A stretch of DNA of 64,000 nt from Rutpela maculata (lineage: Eukaryota; Arthropoda; Insecta; Coleoptera; Cerambycidae), in the NCBI GenBank assembly GCA_936432065.2, contig OW386293.2, forward strand, positions 32,624,234-32,688,233, written 5' to 3'. Under the pieces are notes generated by a model, which worked only from the letters and a program-made list of their open reading frames with translations, made no database searches and was not told the DNA's origin. Of the stretch, positions 34,801 to 42,986 are shown in pieces; positions within the stretch are counted from its first letter, which is position 1, and every line of letters begins with the position of its first letter. The translations under genes and the position numbers were made by a program.

Positions 34801-35226
34801 AACACAAATAGGCAACTCAACAAAACCTTTTACCTCCTGACGAACGCCATCAGCAGTAGTAACATATTCATGTGCCGCAGGTTTTATTTCCAGGTTAAAC
34901 ATTCCTAAAATCGATAAACCATCTGCCCCAACCACGGAACGATTTGCGCCCGAGTCTAACAAAGCGACAATTTCCCTGCTAAATAACTGAATACAAATGT
35001 AAGGTCTATTGTCTTTCTCATTTTTGACAAAAACAGGAGCAGATTGAATGTGAGCTACGGGTTTACTAAAATTATCATAAAAAAATTGTTTGACCTGAAT
35101 TAAAAAATTTTGTTGTTCTGAAGTATAAGAGCTGTAATCACTTCGAATACATTTTCTGGCCTGGCAAATAAATGGAGGTAACAACCGGCCATTAATTTCT
35201 ACCCCCCTTATGCGTTTCCCGCACAC
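31810..35226 (-). CDS. pol: Gypsy Pol polyprotein: protease, RT, RNase H, integrase
   Basis: An uninterrupted 1138-codon frame. The aspartic protease motif LLDSGANRS is at about residues 89-97. Reverse transcriptase spans about 240-500, with VDLRSAFWQI (Asp 346) and the catalytic YLDD at 409-412. RNase H starts near FSIQCDASASGLG (Asp 561). The integrase zinc domain has His 769, His 776, Cys 806 and Cys 809, and its core has Asp 839, Asp 899 and Glu 934, with the last two 34 residues apart, as expected for DD35E. The first Met overlaps the gag end by 19 nt. Pol is in the -1 frame relative to gag, so it is probably made by ribosomal frameshifting and the ATG need not be used. All catalytic residues are present. 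Confidence 0.95.
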   Translation of the reverse strand: MCGKRIRGVEINGRLLPPFICQARKCIRSDYSSYTSEQQNFLIQVKQFFYDNFSKPVAHIQSAPVFVKNEKDNRPYICIQLFSREIVALLDSGANRSVVGADGLSILGMFNLEIKPAAHEYVTTADGVRQEVKGFVELPICVDSNSKFISMLVVPSLNHSFILGSDFCREFGIKINFKDNTWEIHGDGNSRIATVGIKSDSQTVHENHISSLQNLSETQIAQVESIVSEFSRLGRDGKLGRTTKLIHHIDTGDAKPIKQRQHLLSPYMLSHLNRELDKMLELGVVEESMSEWSSPVVLVKKSNGDFRFCFDGRKLNAVTKKDSYPLPFVDRILNMLRDARFISSVDLRSAFWQIPLDQDSKEKTAFSIPGRGLYHFNVLPFGLSNAAQCQQRLMDAVFGPELEPNIFVYLDDIIIVSSTFEEHIELLREVLKRLKDANLTVNFEKCEFLRPSLKYLGFIVDKFGLRTNPEKVSAMVNFPRPRTTTEIKRFTGMCSWYRRFIPHFSTLMSPINNLLKGKKKGQKIKWSEDAEKAFHDMKQALISAPILSSPDFSLPFSIQCDASASGLGCVLSQVQGEQEKVIAFASRSLSRSERNYSATERECLSCVYACEKFRPYIEGAHFTIITDHASLKWLNKMRDPSGKLARWSVKLSQFDFDIVHRKGKLNIVPDALSRGPVDPPCDSENLEISIVNNPDDCISLDVDLSNIDSFYENMREKILKNPSNFPQWSVKNKYVYKLVPSKIPLSTNISEWKLLVPKTQRLEIIKSCHDVATAAHLGYAKTYSRVGLTYYWPKMRRDITRYVRTCKVCASQKAPNCRKFGLMGAEKKVRFPWQVIAIDLMGPLPRSTNGYQYLLVVSDWFTKYPLLCPLRKATASSITRFVENEVFLVYGVPQHIISDNGRQFISKSLKKLVKEYDSQFWYTAYYHPQANFVERSNRTICTAIRSYIENNHKLWDKEIGKIGYAIRTAVHEVTGYSPAFLNFGRVVPCNGKYYGKVSNEDFQVRDCESWGQSLSKLADIYKDVQDKLHAAHERNAKHYNLRRRDLEFHVGDKVWRRNMVLSDAAKNFSQKLAPRYVLCTVYKKKSKLVYVLKNEDGSNAGEWHIQDLKPYHESLSDMDYDVESTDVDDESVQAKSQN

Positions 35227-36254
35227 TTAGCACACTGTGATGAAATAACACCAGGTTTACCACATTTATAGCAGAACTTGTTACGTTTCCGTCTGCACTC
35301 TTTAAAAGTATGATTGGGTTGTTTACAGTTCCAACAAATTGTTTTTTTAATAGCCCCGTGAGATTCAACCACATGTACATTAGCTGTGCCGCTACCACTT
35401 GGTACTGCTTGCCTAGCCTGAAAATTTTCGTAATTACCGCGTTGGTTATTCGACTTCGAAAAATTATTATTAGTTGCGTGAGAACTACTATTATTAACGA
35501 AGCTGCTGGGGTTTGTACGAGGATTGTTATAAGAGGCCTGAGGATTATGTCCACCACGGGAATAATCTACATAGCGCGGTGAATTGTGATATTTTTTATA
35601 ATAATTACTATTTCCATTAGATCTTGATACTCTTTGATAACTATCACATTCGCGGGAAAGAGTCGGTACAGAATCTATATCCGAGCTACGAATAAGTGAC
35701 GAATTATTCGCGCATTTTTCAGCGGGCCTTTCAGTTAAAACTTCTTCTAGTATCTTAACATCATTAAGTAATTCTTCAACTGACTGATAACGATTTAAGG
35801 CTATTTGCCTAACATATTCACTTTTTAAATTTCGTTGCATCCATTTTATTTTCGTCACTACCGCTGGGGGACTACTAAGTTGACAAAACAAGGACTCCAT
35901 TATTGCTATAAAAATCACAACCGATTCCCCTTCCAGTTGTTTGCGAGCCTTTATACTAGACCACAACTCCTCATCATAATCTCTACCTAAGAAATCACGT
36001 TCTAATTTACTAACTAAGTCATCCCAGTTATTTACTGATTCTGATTTTTTGATATGACGGAGCCAAAAAAGAGCATTTCCCGAAAATAGATCTACTGCCG
36101 ATTCAAATAGTTGTGCCTTGTTAACTCGACGGGCTTCAGCAAGTTCGTTCACCCTTTCTAGAAATGCTTTAACCCCCGGGGTATTGGATTCCCCATCAAA
36201 TTTTACATCCCACTTAAATAAATTCACCCGTTTAGATGACTCAGGAATTGTAAC
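35208..36254 (-). pseudogene. gag: Gypsy Gag, C-terminal part (separated from its N-terminus by a hAT insertion)
   Basis: From the hAT edge, the frame has a capsid-like helical region (SSKRVNLFKWDVKFDGES, FWLRHIKKSESVNNWDD). It then has a low-complexity Asn/Ser region and two nucleocapsid knuckles at the end. The first, CWNCKQPNHTFKEC, is a standard CX2CX4HX4C. The second, CYKCGKPGVISSQC, has Val in place of the expected His, so metal binding there is doubtful. The stop at 35208-35210 is just past the pol overlap. It is broken only by the transposon insertion. Confidence 0.88.
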
Positions 36255-37614
36255 TAGGGATTGCAATTTACCGGAAGTTTTAATAACCGGTAAATCGGTA
36301 AATAAAAATGTAAATAACCGGTTAACCGGTATTTACCGGTAATTTTTAGAATGGATGATTAGGGTGGCGAAAATGGCAATTGTCTTTTTCGATATACAAA
36401 ATTATCTAAATTTAACAAAAAACATTTTTATATACGTACTTATATGTGATATAATGAACAAACAAAAGGTTTTTTATCAACAGTAAAATCACAAGTCTTT
36501 TTTTTATTGGATAAATTTCTCTTTGTAATGAAATAATTTTGCCAATCAGTGATTTTATAAGAACTGACATGAAAAAATCGCGAGACCGGAGGTCGAATGA
36601 TTTTGTCAAATGTCAGTTTTTCGAGCAAAATTACTGAGTGGCAAAATTTTAAGTTAAAAAGAAATTTATCCATAGAAGAAAAGCTCGAGTGTTTTTTGGC
36701 AAGATAAATTAACGACAGAATATGAAAGTGAACGAACAACAATAATTTATTAAAAATAATTATAATTTTCCCAAAACGACTCATATCGTACAGTATAGTT
36801 TCCACAATACTTAAAAATTATAGCTGACAGTACAGATTTCAAAGTGACGTGCGACTAATAGGTGTACTCTGCTTTTGAGGAACAGGCATTTTTATCGGTG
36901 ATAAAAAACGATGCACCTTTTTTATCGTTGTCAAAGTGACAAAAATGTGACTTTTTTATATAGGAGTTAATTTATCAAAAAGAAAAAATATAAATGAAAT
37001 AAATTTAAAAACTAATTATTCTGTAAATAGCAAAAATATCCACTTAAATAACAAAAATTATAAACATAAACTCAAATAGGGCATTTACTGAATACCTAAT
37101 CTAAAAATACAATATTTTTTAAAAATAGCCTGTTAAAAGGGTTAATTTTTCAAAGCTATATATGTTAGTCGTCTGATATTTGTGCATAGAATACCACCAG
37201 CTGAAAATGCCCTTCCTCAATCGATATTGGTGGGTCGATAAGTTAATAAGAATTGGTAATAACATACTTCTAAATGTATTCCACGGATATTTGCGGCAGT
37301 GAAATATTCAATTTTCTGTCGTAAGATATTGTCAATGTTTCTCTTGTATTTCTTAGGGCTTGGTGTTTGGAGTTTACTTTTTATAATATTATTTATTTAT
37401 TGTTAAAAGTGCTCGGTGTTGGGACAGTCACTCTGTATTTAGTGAATACTAGTCAGTGACATAAATAGAAACGTTGAACACGTGACATATCGTAAGTTCA
37501 GAATTTACCGAAATAACCGGTAAAAAATTAAAATTACCGGTAATTATCGTCATGTGTTTTTTGTCCTAATAACCGGTTAACCGGTTAACCGGTTAACCGG
37601 TAATGCAATCCCTA
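36255..37614. mobile_element. Non-autonomous hAT element inside Gypsy gag
   Basis: Tips TAGGGATTGCA and TGCAATCCCTA are followed inward by ACCGGTT-type repeats at both ends, including a run of CCGGTTAA units at about 37573-37600. The flanking duplication is an exact 8 bp, ATTGTAAC, at 36247-36254 and 37615-37622. The 1360-bp interior has no transposase and contains an inverted copy of the dispersed repeat seen at 24475-24960. It is the last of three nested insertions (Tc1, Gypsy, hAT). Confidence 0.95.
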
Positions 37615-38093
37615 ATTGTAACTAAAGTAGTAGGCGCAGGCGCAGAAATACCTGAGGTAGAGGGTTGTGTAACGTCATCCTGAACATGTTCATCAAGTTC
37701 AGCTTCTAAAGTTAAGCATGTTGCATAAGATTCCTTTTTAAACACTTGAGCATCTGGCCCATCAGCATCAACAATAGCCATGCGTTTTATCCTCCCGATA
37801 GCATGAGCCAATCTAGAGTGTATTCTACGATATCCCGAATCGGTACTGGGACCCTCAAAATCACGAACTAATTGCGTAATACTTTCTAATGTACTAGTTA
37901 TTTCCCGTCTCTCTGTCTCATAAACGAAATCAGGATCCACTATAGTAATATTCCTACTTTTATCTTTTTGTAAGGCCTTTCCTAAAATTTTTCTTTTGTC
38001 ATGAATATCACGATTTGTTTCAATCCCACGAATTCTTAATTCATAATTTATTTCGTTAACTAATAAGTGATTAGGTTTCATTCCTCCAGCCAT
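37615..38093 (-). pseudogene. gag: Gypsy Gag, N-terminal part
   Basis: Begins MAGGMKPNHLLVNEINYELR at 38093 and stays open for about 160 codons through a Pro/Thr-rich end, up to the hAT target site. Without one copy of the 8-bp duplication and the element, it is in frame with the C-terminal Gag part, so a single event disabled gag. The first ATG after the leader is the natural start. Confidence 0.88.
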
Positions 38094-38892
38094 TTCTTGT
38101 TAAAAACCACGAAAATGTTCGACCAACAAACTACTAAATAACACTAGTACAAGTTTAAATTCAAAAATAATGTATATAACAAAAGACAAATAATTTAAAT
38201 TTCTAATAATTTTTGTAAGAATTTCCAAAATACAGAAATTTTACAAGTTTGGAATTCGGCGCCACCCGAATACTACTAACACCCACATTTAATATATTTT
38301 ATTTGTGTACCCTGTAAATAAAATATTTATCCTAGGCTATTTTATTACTATTTCCGTACGGTAGATAATAATTTCCCTGACACCCTGTATATCAGAATGA
38401 ATTATTAAATCGTATTTAATACATGCATAAAAAACGCTACTATTACCTAGTGTCGAATTGAGTGTATTTATTTTAATCATGAAACGATTTTACCTAGGTA
38501 TTTCTTTTCCTACTTAATAACACGACTTGATAATTTAATAAATGATAAGCGAAGTTTTTATACCAACCAGCTCAAGAAACGTATTTATCGCTCCCCAAAT
38601 TCTTTTTGTCTCGATAATTATTATTAATACTCAATAAAATAAGTACTTATGAATTGCCCACTTCGTAATGATTATAGATAATCAAAAAATTCAAATATGT
38701 ACTTATACCACTATGATGCAGGTAAAATTATAAACAATGAGAAATTATTTGGGTATTTGCTGTGCAAGATATTTTTTGTACATTATCAGTGTCCCCGGAA
38801 TTAATATTTTAAAAGTATTTGCTGCTAGATTGTATTGTTAAAATTTATTTACCAAAAAAATTGAAGGCCCCACGTTTTTTGGGCGTCACTTG
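38094..38892 (-). other. Gypsy 5' leader between 5' LTR and gag
   Basis: About 800 bp with no long frame. Immediately inside the LTR the element strand reads AGTGACGCCCAAAAAACG, which is not a typical TGG-starting primer-binding site. TGGCGCC occurs about 630 bp further in (rc of 38258-38266), too far for the usual position. The priming tRNA is therefore unresolved. Confidence 0.6.
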
Positions 38893-40142
38893 TGTAACCC
38901 CTACTTGGTACAAGTAGGAGCACGTGCGTGGCGGCAGCCCTTCGTCGGTGAGCCTTAGGGTGGTTCGAATGGATATTTGGTAAAGCTTGGGCACCACTTC
39001 GTCTTTTAGGCAAAACCAAGAAAACTCCTTTACTTTTTCTATTAAATAAATTATATGGCTTTTCAAATTTTTTATTAAAACACTATTTTGTTTGAACAAG
39101 TTTCAAATAACTAGCGGAGGCCAGCAAGGGGTAAACTTATATAATTAATCCAATTAACGCAAAAGTTTGTAACAACACTATCAAAGAACCGTATGTAGAT
39201 CTACATTCGTTTACAAACTGTGATTATTTTAATTATTTGATTCATCCGAAAAACAGTATAATCTATTTAGTTATTGCCAAATAAATATTGATGTTCTTAT
39301 TGCAGAAGTATAACTGAATTTATTTGTCAAAAAAAATTGTTTGAATTCTCGCAGCAACACCGGTTTCTCTCGAGGTTTCTCTTATCCCAAAATACTTGCA
39401 CAGCATTAATAAGGAAATATATGGTTGGGTCTGACCTTAAATATCCTGAACTCCGGAAGAACTTCTGGTATAGTATTTTCCAGCGTTCGACAGCGCTCTT
39501 ATGCCATAAATGAATTATATTAACACTATCTTAGTGGTACTTGTATAAGGCGAATACAGCAGTGTGCATATGAAAGACTGGCGGTAACAATTAAACCAGT
39601 AGGTAGGTAGGCCGTCTAATCTAAAAATTATTAAAAAATATTTGAGCATCTCTGCGAGCAAACTCATTCAAAAAAGTTAATTTTAAATTAAAGGTAACAT
39701 ACCTTCTACTGAGAATGGCCTATTAAATTTACACTAGGACACAGTCTAGCACACATTAATTTCAAATATAATTTTACAGGCAAGTATGGCTGTTGCCTCG
39801 TTCAATCAATCTCTTGTCAAAACCTATCGGCTCCACTTTCCTTAGAAATCCTTTTAGAAAAACGCCTGTTAATTAAGATTAGTATTTGCGCATGAAACGT
39901 CACTACGTTTCCGTAGCAACTAAGATAGTTTACCTCGTTCCTGTAGTTTCTATTTAATTCCGACACTATAGTAGGCAACTTATAATACTCTTTAGATTGA
40001 AAAAGGTGACAATAGAATAAATCTCTTGAGCTGCCGTTGACACGTATTAATCATCAAATAAAATAAATACAATTTTGAATCTATCTAGGTAAACCTAGTC
40101 ATATTAGCCTACATTTATGGAATGGTTAAAAGTAGCGTTACA
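38893..40142 (-). repeat. 5' LTR of the Gypsy element
   Basis: The 1250-bp partner of 30100-31349, with the same TGTAAC...GTTACA ends. In element orientation this LTR carries the promoter and transcription start, though no TATA or initiator was assigned with confidence. Confidence 0.95.
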
Positions 40143-40361
40143 GTATCCCAAAAAAGCAGCATCTTGTTCAGGGTTGGAAATTTTGGGACGACCTGAACCA
40201 ACTTTTCTCTTTAAGGAATCTTCTTGCTCCCAGCGTTGTTTAATTTTTAATATAGTTTTCTTGTTTCTGTTATACAACTGTGCTACAGCACGAATTGTCC
40301 ATCCATCTTCGATTCTGGACACTATTTGAGCTTTTTCAATTTCAGATAAATGACGAGGCAT
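40143..40361 (-). pseudogene. Tc1 transposase, N-terminal DNA-binding part
   Basis: It starts MPRHLSEIEKAQIVSRIEDG at 40361 and runs into the Gypsy target site. It encodes the first helix-turn-helix (IRAVAQLYNRNKKTILKIKQ) and the GSGRPKIS AT-hook-like GRPR region typical of Tc1 transposases. It continues in the 30099-29415 fragment. A further open stretch upstream to 40412 lacks a better ATG. Confidence 0.85.
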
Positions 40362-40513
40362 TTTTATTTTTCTACTATCAAAGTCAATGCCAATGCTTTG
40401 CATTTTTGACAACCTATGTCATGTGATAACCTCTAATAACAGTCATTTATATCAGCCGGTTTTACACAAATATGATAAAGCTCGCCTCTCATTCTAATAC
40501 TTGTACGCTTTTT

Positions 40514-40665
40514 TAATGAATACAACTGTACAAGTTGGGATAAGGTTTTCATATTTTTATGAATGTAAGTTTTCCGTCATGAGTTTAATACTTCAAATGA
40601 ATTAGTGTGGTCATCTGTCTATGCTTGGAGTTAGATATTACTTTCAGACAGCAGTTTTTATATTA
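40514..40665 (+). repeat. Last unit of the exon-end tandem array
   Basis: Directly after the Tc1 end, GTACAAGTTGGGATAAGG, ATATTTTTATGAATGTAAG, GAGTTTAATACTTCAAA and ATGCTTGGAGTTAGATATT resume the unit order. The unit fades after CAGACAGCAG. This shows that the array spanned both large insertions before they arrived. Confidence 0.75.
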
Positions 40666-41139
40666 AATGTTTGAATGTTGTCAGTTCTTTGTTGGTTTTG
40701 CTTGGTTGATATGTTTAATTCTGTTAAACATGAGTCTATGGAAGTATTTAATAAGAATTCCTACAGATTTCTTCAAATTCTTAATATTCTAAAATATAGA
40801 ATAATAAGAATTGTTACTGAGCATTCGCAGAATGAAGATAAAGTGAAGGGTTAACCACTGTTCAATATGATGTACTTTGGTGAAGAATTTATGAAAACAT
40901 GAAAAAATTATATAAATTAGATACTGAAATGAGGGACTTGTAAGTACTGTGAAATATTTAAAATCACATAATTTGCTGTACACATTGTTTCCCAGTGGTT
41001 GACCCTTTAAGATCAAGTACTATTTTTTGGGTAATGAAAGAGTCTTTGACGTTAGTTGTTTGAAAACAGAAATGTAATCTTGAACCTTTCATTTTTATCT
41101 GAAAATTTACAATTAATAAAATTTTTATTTATTTTGCAG
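40666..41139. other. End of NOL9 large intron
   Basis: AT-rich non-coding sequence ending with the acceptor TTTATTTTGCAG at 41139. No repeat ends recognised. Confidence 0.55.
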
Positions 41140-41270
41140 AATAGAATTGTCAAGAATAAAAATCACAAATCTACAAGGAGAAGAGATTTCTCCCGCCATT
41201 GCTAATGCCAATTTGGTAGCTCTGTGTTCTTTAGAAAGCGAATCAAATATCTTTAGGTGCTTGGGTTATG
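41140..41270 (+). CDS. NOL9: NOL9/Grc3 internal exon, C-terminal domain
   Basis: A 131-bp exon between TTTTGCAG and donor GTAAGT (41271). The first base completes a Glu codon from the previous exon; the frame then reads IELSRIKITNLQGEEISPAI and NLVALCSLESES and ends CLGY plus one base. The CLG(F/Y)G motif and its surroundings match the C-terminal region of NOL9. It is only 44 residues long and too short for a usual ORF search. It joins in frame to 51296. Confidence 0.9.
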
Positions 41271-42487
41271 GTAAGTTAAAAATCTTAATACAAGCACCAG
41301 TTTTATCCTACGTAACATATTCCTGAAAAAGAAAAAAATCAATTTCATCAACATAGTTCTGCCTAAATGTTAGTTGTAGCATTCTTTCAATTTTTCTTTT
41401 TTTCTTTCTGGAATTTTCTCCCATAATATGTATTCCATTCCAAAAATAATGTCTAAGGAATCAGCAAAGTAATACAAGAAGTTGCAGTGCCTTCGGAGTA
41501 TTTTACAAACGACAGACACTCAGACCCGTTCCAGCGATGGGCAGTCCACGGTGGTTTCCCTCAAAAAAAAAGTATATATATATTTTCCTATTGCATAATA
41601 TCATAGAATATGTATAAATAAGCCTTCCAATATAGATTTCCGCGAAAGTAATCATCAATTTTTTGAGAAAACAAGAGTTAAAATTACTGGCACGAAAAGT
41701 GTTTTAAATTGGTGATGCAAGTAATCTGCCGATGACGTAGGTAGTCTGTCTTGATTTGTTGATAGAATGGTTTTATACAAAACAGTGTGGTGTTGCCAAG
41801 TTGAAATTTCTTCTCTAGTTCTAGTAAAGATAATTGAAGAAAACAGGAGTATAAAGCTTATTACTAGTTAATATATTTATCCTCAAAATTTAATTTTGTG
41901 ATGTAAAAAATAATAGGCGTGAATTATTATAGTATTTTAAACAACAAGTTCCGAAAACGAATCTTTTCGCACGAGTGAGACAGTGAGACATAAGTCGAAT
42001 GAGTGTGAAAGGATGTTTTCAAACATGTTGTTTACAATACTTTTTCTACGGCTGCAGAATCAACTATTTTTAATAAACTTCTTTAAAAGTGGTGGGGTTT
42101 GAAGACTTCAAAACTGATGTTTAGTCGTTAAATAAGTCTGTTGCCATGAAACTGAATAGGCTAGTCTACTTCAAAAAATACAAATAAAAGGTGTCAGTTC
42201 TGTTTTTGACAGGACTGTGTGAAAAACATGACAGGACTGTGTTTTTTGGATTTTTGCACACATTGTGTGAAAAATGACAGTTTCGAGTCATGGCTACTGT
42301 GCGTTATTTGTGGTTTTCGAAAGCAGTCGTAGAAAAAATATTTTTTCTACCTCCTTCTGTAAATTTGGTGTTTCTGTACAGTCTGTAGAATGGATAAGTA
42401 GGCAATTCCAGTTAACTGAACTGATTTATTTCATGTCAGTTCTAGGATGGATATGAAATGAAACCGACCAATCACAGTTCGTGTATT
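41271..42487. other. Start of second NOL9 intron, with a hairpin at 41931-42043
   Basis: No gene. At 41931-41977, AGTATTTTAAACAACAAGTT and GAAAACGAATCTTTTCGCAC pair with 41998-42043 (GTGTGAAAGGATGTTTTC, AACATGTTGTTTACAATACT), giving an imperfect hairpin of about 45 bp per arm. A related hairpin occurs at about 44963-45075. Confidence 0.6.
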
Positions 42488-42497
42488 AAGTACATAG

Positions 42498-42883
42498 GCG
42501 AGGGGCGAGCGTAGAGGCGACTTCAATGTGAATATCAGTCGATATTCCGTTGAAGCAATGTCGAGCGCGGTTAGTACTTGGATGGGCTCCCATCTTGGGA
42601 AATACAGCGTTCTCGTCCCACCTTCTAGAGGCTTGTATATCAGTGTATACTCGGAAGTTACGTAATTTCAGACGAGGATTACGTAGTGGATATACCATCC
42701 TTCGGAGTGGATGTAAAGCAGGCGGTCCCTTGTCTATTAAATGTTAGGCAAGTAAAAGATCCCTACTCTTCTTAAGGGAAGAGGTTCGGCAAAATTTCCA
42801 GGTTGGGGGTAGCTCGTCTCCTGGCGTCGGTGATAGGCCCTGGTAGCAGAAATAGGCCAACGTTAAACAGTTAAAAAAAAAAA
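42498..42883 (+). mobile_element. 5S-rRNA-derived SINE with intact target duplication
   Basis: The 386-bp element lies between exact 10-bp direct repeats AAGTACATAG (42488-42497 and 42884-42893) and ends in a poly-A run. Its head resembles 5S rRNA: AAGCAATGTCGAGCGCGGTT then AGTACTTGGATGGG at about 42553-42586, followed by CTTGGGAAATAC. This covers the internal Pol III promoter region of 5S genes. The body after the head has no recognised relation. By family definition this is a SINE3-like (5S-headed) element. The perfect duplication indicates recent retroposition, using a LINE partner in trans. Confidence 0.85.
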
Positions 42884-42986
42884 AAGTACATAGACAACTA
42901 TTTGTTTTAAAATCAAATTAGTGCGTAAGCTGTCAAAGTAACTGTCAGTGTGTACTGTTAATGTGTATTTGTGTAATATATTATAG

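Larger units (their letters stand above)
30100..40142 (-). mobile_element. Complete Gypsy-type (Ty3) LTR retrotransposon
   Basis: Two 1250-bp long terminal repeats, apparently identical by eye, bound the element. It has TGTAAC...GTTACA ends and an exact 4-bp target duplication GTAT at 30096-30099 and 40143-40146. The coding strand is minus: a leader, gag, then pol in the -1 frame, with domain order protease, RT, RNase H, integrase, which defines the Ty3/Gypsy group. No envelope-like frame exists between pol and the 3' LTR. A hAT element interrupts gag. LTR identity implies recent insertion relative to the surrounding decayed elements. Confidence 0.95.
29133..40513 (-). mobile_element. Tc1-family transposon split by an LTR retrotransposon
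   Basis: Terminal inverted repeats start with an A run and GCGTACAAGTATTAGAATGA on the left, and end with the complement CTTGTACGC plus a T run on the right (40490-40513). Similarity continues for over 50 bp through GAGCTTTATCAT. TA occurs on both sides (29131-29132 and 40514-40515). The transposase lies on the minus strand and is divided by the 10-kb Gypsy element. Without it the transposon is about 1.3 kb, a normal Tc1 size. It interrupts the exon-end tandem array. Confidence 0.9.
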
